DNA of 64,000 bases, taken from NCBI GenBank assembly GCA_033296885.1, contig MU863891.1, forward strand, positions 124,001 to 188,000, read 5' to 3'. A program made the position numbers and the translations under genes. Below are positions 21,271 through 30,256 of this stretch, one piece after another. Numbering within the stretch: the stretch's first letter is position 1; every line of letters begins with the position of its first letter. This stretch comes from Triangularia verruculosa (lineage: Eukaryota; Ascomycota; Sordariomycetes; Sordariales; Podosporaceae). The notes beneath the pieces were generated by a model that saw only the letters and a list, made by a program, of their open reading frames with translations, was not told the DNA's origin and made no database searches.

Positions 21271-22099
21271 GCATCAATTTATGGATTTATTTACAACAAG
21301 GAAAAAGCCGTTGCTTTTGTGCATACTTGCAACTGGTTGGCAGTCGATGTTCTTGTGACATCTTGTTTTTGGGCAACTGTTGAGGTAGGTAACAAAGCTA
21401 AACAGGTCATGGTGTTGATTTGCATGAGCAGTTGTTCGCCTGGAACATCCACTGTCTTGGATGCCTCAAATCTAACAAAGGAAGAGCTGGAATGATGGCG
21501 CCCACGCGAGTCCAAGAGGACCGTGGCTGAACCCTATGGCCCGCGGTAACAGCAAATATTGCCAATCGCTCTTTCAGTACCTCTTGACGGGGTTCAGACT
21601 CTTAATGTGGGTTGGTATGACAAGGAAAGAGGTCCACTGTGATCAGGAGGCAGGCAACGATGGCGTCGGGTGCCAGGAAGGCTCAGGCCGCAACTGACGA
21701 CAGAAATAACATACTTCAAAGGTGTTCATCACCGCTGGGTGCAGCAAGTGTATTCTGTCACGGTGGGCGTGGGTGGTTGTCATTTTCATGGCTAGGCAGG
21801 CGGCAGTCCATAAAATACTATGGAGCTGGCTTGGGGCGATGTGAACTGCCTGCCCGGTTGGATGGTTGGTGTCGTTGCTCGGCATAGCGCTTTCCTCCGC
21901 ACTGCTGGTTTCGTTATCTGCCAAACTCGCTATTTCCTGCCTTGAGGTTACAGTCGCCACACCCCCATCTCCTCTTGTCCAGAGGTCGACATTGTCATCT
22001 TATACATCACACCTTTCGCAACTCCGCCTCCAGCATCAAGACTTTTACCAACGCAACTTCAGGTTGATCATTAGCACTTTTACAAAGTACCTATTCATC
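21271..22099. other. Intergenic/5' region of the third Cys-head gene
   Basis: No gene supported. The stretch from about 21870 to 22099 is open in frame with the following ATG and is pyrimidine-rich close to it, as expected of a promoter and leader. Confidence 0.4.
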
Positions 22100-22773
22100 A
22101 TGGCTACCGAACCCAATCGCTTAAATGAAACCTATCGACTTTTCACGCCCTGTTACTGCCGGGCGACAAAATTCGTCCAGTGCATGGACCCAACACAATG
22201 CACGGGAATGAAAATGACCATTTTCAACGGTAACCCACACGAGGACCAGGAAGTTTCCCTGTGCTGTGTAAATTAGCTCTTCCCGGAACAGGGTTCCGTT
22301 TTTGCCCTGATATCAGATATCTGTTGCTGACGTTTGACCCATGACAGACTGATTGTCCGACACCCAAGGTGTCCTTGGTAGCCGACTGCCGGAGAGCCAT
22401 GGCCAGGGGGGACATCCAGCAGATTGAAACACTGGACTTGACAAAGGAGAACTTGGAGAAGCTCCAGCGCAGCATGAACGATGGAACCAACGAAGACGAG
22501 TATGGTATCAACATTTATGGCGAAATTGTCGGGCAAGAAAGTTAGGATGACTGGCCCCGCGAGTTGTACCAGCTTTGCGACAACGTCCCATGGATGAAGC
22601 ATTGGGTCAACTTGAGAAAACTGTTCAGGCAATGGCGGTTGGAGAAGACAGCAGCGGAGCTGGAGGAAGAGCGGGTACAGTACTTTAAGCAGCTTCGCGA
22701 GGCAACAGGACAGACTCACAACTTGATGTTCGGCGAACCGATCGGGAGTGACGATGTAGAAAAGGCTTCATAA
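22100..22773 (+). CDS. Cys-head small protein, member 3, with in-frame TAG
   Basis: Two exons, 22100-22267 and 22348-22773, separated by an 80-nt phase-0 intron (donor GTAAAT, acceptor CATGACAG). ATG 22100. The head has CYC, then Cys at x7 and x5, a longer spacer, and CC before the intron with another Cys two residues after it: a looser version of the seven-cysteine head of the genes at 18.0-18.6 and 19.5-20.1 kb. Exon 2 is interrupted at codon 122 by TAG (22543-22545), after which the same frame continues for 75 codons with convincing coding composition (WPRELYQLC, WMKHWVNLRKLFRQW, a long Glu-rich helix) to TAA at 22773. No plausible intron removes the TAG in frame. It would be a truncated product, a RIP-type nonsense (CAG to TAG) or an edited UAG. 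Confidence 0.65.
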
Positions 22774-23371
22774 ACGGCGGGAAGAAAGGATTAGGCTAGG
22801 GCGATCAAGATTCTTGAAGGCAGCGATACAAGAATGTAGTTCTAAATAGATAGCTGAGAAACAGCGGTTGTCCTTTCATGCATGCTTCCGCTGCCGACAG
22901 TGCCGAGTGTACCTCATGGTTCGGCATGCCATGTCATTGGCTGGAGCGGGTGTCGTAGCAACGGAGGTGGAGTCTGACGACACAGTGGGGAGAAGATGCA
23001 CGGACCGTGACGCGCCCACGCTCGGGAATTTTTGGCTCACGGGCCACAAGCAAACAGCCAAGCACTCCAAGCTGACCATCCCAGCAGCAGCATCATTTGC
23101 TGTGAGATTGGCCATTGGCATCCCATAATAGCGACAGGCAGTCTTGGTTGTATTGACGGATATCTACTACGAACACCTGCCTTCACTTAGAGTTTCCAGA
23201 GACTGCCGCCACTTGGCCCAACGCCCCGAATACCACCAACCTTAATTGCGCCGCGAGTCCACCGCCAAACTTCCCCTCAATGGCTGGCTATCCGTGACCA
23301 CCGCCCATCCATCGCTTGTTGTTGGAAATTACGAGTAGATTCAGGGACCCTGCGACCAGCGCGATACCAAC
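22774..23371. other. Intergenic, promoter of the ApsB-like gene
   Basis: About 0.6 kb with no gene recognised; C-rich stretches near 23220-23370 precede the next ATG. Confidence 0.4.
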
Positions 23372-26300
23372 ATGAACAACGACGACGAACGCCCCTCTCG
23401 GCCGAGTACAGCCCATTGGATCCGCGACACAGGAGCCTCCCGCTCCCCTTCCCCCACACGAGACCTTTTCTCCGACAGCAAGCGCCCTTCCGCGTCCTCC
23501 TCCGCCAGGACCAACAACCTCAAACCTGAGAACATCCCTCCGCTGCATCCGCCCTCCGCCCTAGCCATCCCCGAGAGCAGCTACTTTGACAGCCCTAGCG
23601 GTGATCTGAGACATTCGGATTCCCAAGCCGAGATCGCTGTTCGACAGCACCTCCAAGACATCGAGTCCAGCTTCGACGCCCCGCTGTCGCCTATTCCCTC
23701 GTCCAACACTGGCCTTGACGATACTTTTGTCTTTGACTCGCCGTCAAAGAAGCCGAGTGCACCTTTGCCGAAGGTCCCTGCCGATGCCGATGAGTCGCAG
23801 ATGCTACCCGTCCCGAGTCGAACGGTTTCCGGTACATCGAATAATGCTGACGTGTCCGAGCTAACCGAGTCTGGCAACGACGAAAAGCAGGAGGATATTA
23901 GCAAAGCGACCCGGTCGTTGGAGGCATTTTCTTCGTCCCCGACGGCTGCTGCTGCGGCGCGGACCATTTCGAGAGTTGTTTCTGAGGCCACTTCAACAAA
24001 CACCGAGACGAGCCCAGACAGAACGAACCCTTGGAAGGATGAGCGAGAATTTGATCATTCTGACGAAAGCTCCCTGGTGATTCCGCCAACCACAGAGGGA
24101 TCAGCTCAGCAAAACGACTTGGATACCAGTTGGAAGAGGGCGTCAGTCGATACAGGAAGCGTCAACGGCCAAGCGATGAAGTCCGCCAGCCGTCCCAAGT
24201 TTCTCCGGAGTCGAAACGCTAGTCAACGTTCGTCAGTGTCCTCAACCCTCACCGATCCCGAGAGCGACAATACCGTGAGCATTGGCGATTATGCGCTCCA
24301 ATCAGGCGGCGCCATTCCCTCATCGGGCATGCCCCGCAATTTCAACAGCATCCTCTCGCGGTCTATCAGCATGGGCAGCACGGCTAGCGGTCTTGACGAA
24401 ATGCACGACCACACCGGGCCCAGCGTGGGTCAACTCGAAACCTTGGAAGAAGTCGATTCGAGTATCTCACCCCAGCCACAACCGCCACCGTACAGACGAG
24501 CACCGCATGTCGACGATGAAGACGAAGACGATGATGTGCTGCGGACCCCAACGCAATCGAAATCCTCCGCTGCGCTTGCCGCCCCGACCGATACTGTGCT
24601 TGCCCGACATGTTAGAGACGTACACGTGCCAGAATCGCTGGCGAAGGAATACAAGACCAAGGGAGGGCTGTCAACACCGGGGAGGTCTGTCACGTTTGAC
24701 AATGTCAATCTCGGGGCGTCCACGACTAGCCGACATGGGAAGAGCTTGACGCTCAAGGAACAGAGCAGTACCATTGAGCGGCTGAGCAAGGAGAACTTTG
24801 ATCTCAAGCTCAAGGTCATGTTTTTGAGCGACCGTCTGGACAAGCTCTCTGAAGAGGGTATTAAGGAGATGATCTCGGAGAACGTGGAGCTCAAGACTGG
24901 CTTGGCAGTGCTGCAGAGGGATAACAAGGTCTTGCGAAGGAGGGTAAAGGAGCTGGAGAAGCAGCTGAAGGATGAGGATGAACGACCGGGCACAGCTAAG
25001 AGTACGGGGTCTGACGATGAGGATGCCCATGACCGGGAGGAGGAGCTGATCTACTTGAGGGAACAAATGGAGGAGTACGTCACCGAGATTGAGAGATTGC
25101 GACATGAGAACCTTAACAGGGAGGCTGAAAAGAGGAAGATGGCGGAGCTTGTCAAGACGCTGGGGGAGAGGGCCGGGGAGAGAATGGGCGAGAACCTGGG
25201 TAGACAAGAGGAGGCAGATGTCTGGAAGGACCTTTTGGAACAAGAAACCGCGAGGAGAGAACAAAGCGATGAGGACAATCGGAGGCTGCGTGATGAGGTG
25301 TTCCGGTTGAAGCAGGAGATGGCCCAGCAGATGGGCTTGCCAACGAGCTCGTCGTCAAGCTTTTACCACAGCAGGAGACATCCACCAATCTCACCAGCAG
25401 CAAGACCGCCAACTGCCTCGTTTTCGTCTCAGGATATGGATAACGCGACAACGGTCAGCGTCACACTGGTTGATGATTTGCGCCGGGAGAGTGAACAGCT
25501 GCGGCATGAGAACGCCGAGCTGCGCCGGGAGGTGGGCGCCCAGACCTCGATGCTGACATCGCGAAACCGAGAGAAGGAGCGTCTGTACCAAGAGATTGAG
25601 GATCTCAAGATGGCTCAGCGTCGTGGCGGTCCAGCGCCATCCACCATCGACAGCCTCTTGGAGCGGTCAGCCTCTCGGGCTGGTATCCATGAGCGTTCCC
25701 AGTCCCGCGTTAGCGGCGGTGCCACCACGGTCTTGGATGACCTGGACCGGGACGAGCTCGAAGAGAAACTGGCCGAGTTACGTGACAAGAACAATGAGTT
25801 GAAACTGCAGAATCAGGACCTCCAGCGAGAGTTGGATGCTTGCATGGAAGACTTTGAGACTGCGGTAGAAGCCAAGAAGCAAGCCGAAGAGCTGGTTTCA
25901 GCCCTGCAAGAGGACATCGACGCCGCTATGAACGACCTGATGGCTCTCCAAGCCGAGCGCGATGAGGCCTTGCAAGAACATGCCAACCTCGAGGCCGAGT
26001 TTGAAGCGCTGCGTAAGGAAGCACAGGAAGAGATCGACGCCCTCGAAGGCGAAGCAGACCAACGAACCGGCGAGATTGAGAGACTTCAGCTTGACCTGAA
26101 TGACCGCACCGAAAACTTTGACGCCTTGCAGGAAGAGATGCGTAAGATGAGCGATGCACTTGTCAGACTGGAAGACGAGCAGGAGTCCAAGATCCGGCGA
26201 ATCGCACAGCTGGAGCAGGAGCTCGGGGATGCCAACAAGGAGTTGGAGGAACTCGAGCTTAAGCTACTCGAGGCCAACGACAAGGCTAATCGCCTGTCGG

Positions 26301-28192
26301 TACAGCAGGAGTCCAGCCAAGGGGAGATTGCCTTCCTGCGGGAAGAACAGGAAGGTGACAAGATCCGGATTGGGGACCTCGAGGCTGCCCTCGCTAATGT
26401 CGAGCAGAGCCTGCGGGATGAGAAGGATCGGGCCAGGGAGCTGGAGCAGAGGTTGGCCACCGAGCGGAGACAGCGTGAGATTGTCGCCAACAAAGAGAAG
26501 GAAGAGGTGCAGCAGTTCGTTAATGAACTCAACCGGGAGGCTTCTAATGCCAAGGACGAGGCTCGGAGACTCCGGAAGAGTCTGTCGAGCAGGGAGGTGG
26601 AAGCCACCGAGTGGAAGGAGAGGTTACTGGAACTCGAAAACAACTTGCGCGAAGCGTTGGGTGACTTGAGCGGTACTAGGTCCAGCTTGCTCAAGGTGGG
26701 TCCCCTGGCCGTGACGCTTCGTGGAAGGTCTTGGCTAACGCTTTTTCAGAACATCGCCAAGATGCAACGGGATCTCGAGAACACTGTCCGCGACCTCGAC
26801 TCCACCAAGGCCTCGCTGGTCGAGAAGGATCGCATCATCAAGCAACGTGATGCCCTCCTGGAGTCGCACAGCCACGAAACTCGGAAGTTGGCCGAGATGC
26901 TCGACAAGGAGAGGGCCGCCCACCGCAACGTCAAGAACCAGTTCGAGACGTTCCAGAAGACACACAGCCATGTCACCCGCACAGTCAACTCCCAAGATTC
27001 GCGGATCATGGAGCTGGAGGCTCAGAAGGCTGCAGACAAGAAGCGCATCTCTCAGTTGGAGAGCAGCTTCAAGGAGCAGCTCACGGAGCGCAACAACCTG
27101 CTACTTCTTCTGTGGACCCGGTTGTCTATTGTTTGTGGATCGGACTGGGCTCACGACAATAGCCTCATCAATGGGCGGGCCTTGCCCAGTCTGGAAGCTG
27201 TCTCGACTATGCTTCCGGGTTTCAGCAAGAACCTGATGGCGGCTGTCAAGATGATCGAGACCATGATTGGCAATTTCCAGACTAAGATCAAGTCAGTCGA
27301 GAAGGACCTCTGGAAGGAGTACCAAACCCTGGAAGGGCTGTTGGATCAGCGAACCAAGAAGCTCGACAGGCTGGAGTCCATTGTGCGTAATAATATTGCC
27401 ACCGGACAACTCAGTGGCCACGGCCATTCCTCTCGTGACTTGGAGAAACTTGCTCGCCTGGAGGAGGCGTACAGACAGCTCAAAGTGGAATGCCATACCC
27501 TACGGACGGCTGCGGAGGCTAGAGCCCGCCAAGCTTACGCGGCAACTGGTGATCCCAATGGCTTGCATGATCCTACATCCCCAACCGGCGGCAGCCCTTC
27601 CCCTTCTGTGCCAACTGGACCAAAGGCTAAAAGCCGCATCCCCAAGACCGGCAGCAGGGGAAGCTCCCTCGGCCGCTCAGGCGCCCCTGTGCCCTCTCGT
27701 TCATCAAGTCAATTCCATTCTCACTCCTCGAGAACTCACCTCGCCGCTGATGAGTTCGGCATGCTCTCCCCTGACGGCAATAACAACGCCGCCAACAGCA
27801 ACGGCACCACACCTCACCACACCGACAATGAGTCGCCAGCCTCGCCACACCCTACCCCATCCCAGTCTCGGGAGAAGCAGGACAGCTCGACACAGGCAGG
27901 CTCTAATACAGCCTCCATGACGGGCTCACAAGGTGGCCAGGGCCAATCGATGGAGAACAAGTGGATGTTGAGGCTGAGAGACCTGGAGTATAAACTCAAA
28001 GCGGAGAGGGAAGGGAGAATTCTGGACAGGGGAGAGGCCATGAAGAGGATCAACGCCAGCGAGAGCGAGAATATGGCGTTGAGGGAGAACCTGGAGAGGG
28101 AGAGGAGGAGGCAGATGCAGCAGTCACAGCAGGGGGATAGGGGTGACAGGGAAAAGGAGAAGGGCGAGAGAGAAAAGGGGCAGGGCAGGTAG
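23372..28192 (+). CDS. apsB: ApsB/Mto1-like spindle-pole-body and MTOC coiled-coil protein
   Basis: Large scaffold that recruits gamma-tubulin complexes to microtubule-organising centres. The frame is 1606 codons, but 26696-26749 is an in-frame 54-nt intron (donor GTGGGT, branch GGCTAAC, acceptor TTTTTCAG), giving about 1588 residues. Layout: Ser/Pro-rich disordered N-terminus (1-440); a Centrosomin motif 1-like segment (LKEQSSTIERLSKENFDLKLK, about 457-480), which in this family binds the gamma-tubulin complex; nearly continuous coiled coil to about 1290; a conserved WKEYQTLEGLLDQRTKKLDRLE block; a Ser/Pro-rich linker; and a basic terminal coiled coil (WMLRLRDLEYKLKAEREGR). This order is that of Aspergillus ApsB and yeast Mto1. 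The ORF ends with TAG followed by 48 open codons, which may or may not matter. Confidence 0.88.
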   Translation: MNNDDERPSRPSTAHWIRDTGASRSPSPTRDLFSDSKRPSASSSARTNNLKPENIPPLHPPSALAIPESSYFDSPSGDLRHSDSQAEIAVRQHLQDIESSFDAPLSPIPSSNTGLDDTFVFDSPSKKPSAPLPKVPADADESQMLPVPSRTVSGTSNNADVSELTESGNDEKQEDISKATRSLEAFSSSPTAAAAARTISRVVSEATSTNTETSPDRTNPWKDEREFDHSDESSLVIPPTTEGSAQQNDLDTSWKRASVDTGSVNGQAMKSASRPKFLRSRNASQRSSVSSTLTDPESDNTVSIGDYALQSGGAIPSSGMPRNFNSILSRSISMGSTASGLDEMHDHTGPSVGQLETLEEVDSSISPQPQPPPYRRAPHVDDEDEDDDVLRTPTQSKSSAALAAPTDTVLARHVRDVHVPESLAKEYKTKGGLSTPGRSVTFDNVNLGASTTSRHGKSLTLKEQSSTIERLSKENFDLKLKVMFLSDRLDKLSEEGIKEMISENVELKTGLAVLQRDNKVLRRRVKELEKQLKDEDERPGTAKSTGSDDEDAHDREEELIYLREQMEEYVTEIERLRHENLNREAEKRKMAELVKTLGERAGERMGENLGRQEEADVWKDLLEQETARREQSDEDNRRLRDEVFRLKQEMAQQMGLPTSSSSSFYHSRRHPPISPAARPPTASFSSQDMDNATTVSVTLVDDLRRESEQLRHENAELRREVGAQTSMLTSRNREKERLYQEIEDLKMAQRRGGPAPSTIDSLLERSASRAGIHERSQSRVSGGATTVLDDLDRDELEEKLAELRDKNNELKLQNQDLQRELDACMEDFETAVEAKKQAEELVSALQEDIDAAMNDLMALQAERDEALQEHANLEAEFEALRKEAQEEIDALEGEADQRTGEIERLQLDLNDRTENFDALQEEMRKMSDALVRLEDEQESKIRRIAQLEQELGDANKELEELELKLLEANDKANRLSVQQESSQGEIAFLREEQEGDKIRIGDLEAALANVEQSLRDEKDRARELEQRLATERRQREIVANKEKEEVQQFVNELNREASNAKDEARRLRKSLSSREVEATEWKERLLELENNLREALGDLSGTRSSLLKVGPLAVTLRGRSWLTLFQNIAKMQRDLENTVRDLDSTKASLVEKDRIIKQRDALLESHSHETRKLAEMLDKERAAHRNVKNQFETFQKTHSHVTRTVNSQDSRIMELEAQKAADKKRISQLESSFKEQLTERNNLLLLLWTRLSIVCGSDWAHDNSLINGRALPSLEAVSTMLPGFSKNLMAAVKMIETMIGNFQTKIKSVEKDLWKEYQTLEGLLDQRTKKLDRLESIVRNNIATGQLSGHGHSSRDLEKLARLEEAYRQLKVECHTLRTAAEARARQAYAATGDPNGLHDPTSPTGGSPSPSVPTGPKAKSRIPKTGSRGSSLGRSGAPVPSRSSSQFHSHSSRTHLAADEFGMLSPDGNNNAANSNGTTPHHTDNESPASPHPTPSQSREKQDSSTQAGSNTASMTGSQGGQGQSMENKWMLRLRDLEYKLKAEREGRILDRGEAMKRINASESENMALRENLERERRRQMQQSQQGDRGDREKEKGEREKGQGR

Positions 28193-30256
28193 TATGCTGC
28201 GCTTTGGGGGGGAGTCAATAACAGAACGAGACTTGAGAGTAGTCGTGGGGGATCCATAGCTGGATCTTCCTCGGGGGAGGAATCGAGAGCAAGGAAGGAG
28301 AGGTTGAAGGGGTGGCTTGGGGCGGGGTGGAAGAGATAATTGTTTGTTTGATATCATTTTCTAGGATTGGTTTATTGCTCGTTATTAGTTGGTTGGTCGG
28401 TTTGAAATGAGTTTCTAGTTTTTTTTTTCTTGTCCGAGTTCTTCAAAGCAAGCAAGGCGTGTGCGCGTTTTTTTTCCTTTTTCGGATTTGGTTTGGGGGT
28501 GGCTAGACAATCAACTTGGGAGGGACAATGGAAGGAGGAGTCGTTTTTGTGATATGATTTTTGAGAATTATTGAAGGTTTTTTTATGGATTGAAATTCAC
28601 CGCTTTTGTTTTGGGCTGGGGGTTTCTTGTCATTGCTGTATTACTTTTTGTAGTAGTGATGGTGGCGATTAGAGAGTGGTTGAGTGTACGAATATCAAGG
28701 TATTTTTGCGGTAGTGATGTGATTCAGAGATCGAAGATGAAGTGTTCACCGCCTAGGTAGGTCCTGTGACTGCGGGATGGCGATGTTTTTGAGTGGCAGT
28801 CAAGCTCTGTTCCTGTCGTCTTGAAAGAGCAGTGTCGTTTCAGGTCTTGGCTTCTCGGATGAAAAAGAACCTTTTTTTTGAGACTGAGAAGAACTCAGCT
28901 GTGGAGGGTTTGAAGATTCCGCTGTGGCTCTCTGAATCAGCCACATCGGCAGGGCAAACGGAGATCCAACGGTAAGATGATTTGGAATGAAAGAAGGTTA
29001 GCGTCCATGTGACTAGAGAGAACTCCTGTGTGCGCATATGCCTGCGTCGAAAATATGTTGAAAGCACACCGATATCAACCTCTATTTCGTGCCAAGTCAT
29101 GCAACAATATTTCAAACCACATCACCACCACCACCACTAGACGTCACAGTATAGCTGGAATGGCTGGCCTACAAAGGCCCAATTGCCAATCCGCAATTCC
29201 CTTTGAATTTCCGAGTGGAAAGGACTACAATATGAAAGGGGTAAGCCTTTCGCGCCCGGCTTGACGCTCCTGTAAAGGTACCTATTCTGAGGACACCATA
29301 TTGTAAGGCTTTACCCACTGTACCACTGGATTACTTCGAACCGGACACTAGGCCTTTGAAATTCAGGCTCAATACCTGTATTCAAAACACACTGGACGTT
29401 CGGAGGGAGTGCAAGTGATCTAAGGAAGATACGGCTGGCATCGGAAACGACTGTTTTCCTACCTGTACAAAATGCAGCGTTGTATGGATTCAAACCCTCC
29501 TTGGTCACTTTTTAACCTTATCGCCCGAGATGGCTAGCGGCGTTTTAGGTAGGAAGCTTGGGTTTTCCGCCCACAAAAAGGCGTCGATGCGGCAGCCGGT
29601 CGTGGCCTTCTGATTGGCATCACGAGTCAACGCCGCAGAACTCCGCTGCGTGGCTCTTGGAGTTAACCCTGAATGCGTTAATGTGGATGAATCGATCCCG
29701 GGGTGCCATTGATGGTTGAATTTGGTCCGCGGATTGTGTCAGATAAGACCTGACATCATGTTTCTGTCAGGAAGTGATCAGCAATTCCACCCGTTTCAAC
29801 CACCCGCAGTTCAATCCTCCAAATCGGTACAGCAGTCGATGCAGTCTTTTTACAGATGATTCGTTCGCAACATATCCGATCTCCCTTATATCACAAGAGA
29901 ATGTTGGGTCGAGCAATCTTGGACAAGTGGCTGTGTGGCTGGCAGCCTGACTCCGGATATGCTCCTCAGCAAAACTGGCTCCTGGCCAAGTGAGCCACAG
30001 CCCCTCACATCCTGGATGTGGATGGCGCCTCTGGAAGCACAAAACTCCAAGAGGCACCCCCAAGATCCGATTTCTCTTTAAGAGGCCAATTCATCCCTCC
30101 TCCTCCTTTCCTTCTCTCTCCATCGAATCAAGAGCGGCGACTCTGTATTGGCGAATCTCGCTTCTGTTTACCCGTGAGTTATTGCTTATGAGGCATCAGC
30201 ACCAAAATACTAACAGATGTCAAGCGATTTTGCTCCTCAAGTACTGTACCTGCCCC
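28193..30256. other. Long intergenic region
   Basis: About 2 kb. The first few hundred bases are T- and G-rich and probably the 3' UTR of the ApsB-like gene. A minus-strand segment at about 29335-29240 has a D-arm-like TGGTACAGTGGGTAAAGC and a weak B-box, but does not fold as a tRNA. Near 30180-30216 lies GTGAGT...TACTAACAG, a likely leader intron of the next gene. Confidence 0.4.

Noticed and set aside
24671..26694. Long minus-strand frames rich in Leu and Ser
   Set aside because: Antisense shadows of the coiled-coil ApsB-like gene (Glu/Lys/Arg codons read backwards).
29235..29340. tRNA- or SINE-like sequence on the minus strand (TGGTACAGTGGGTAAAGC, later GCGTCAAGCC)
   Set aside because: The A-box is good but the B-box has mismatches, the spacing is too long for a plain tRNA, and no acceptor or T stem forms.
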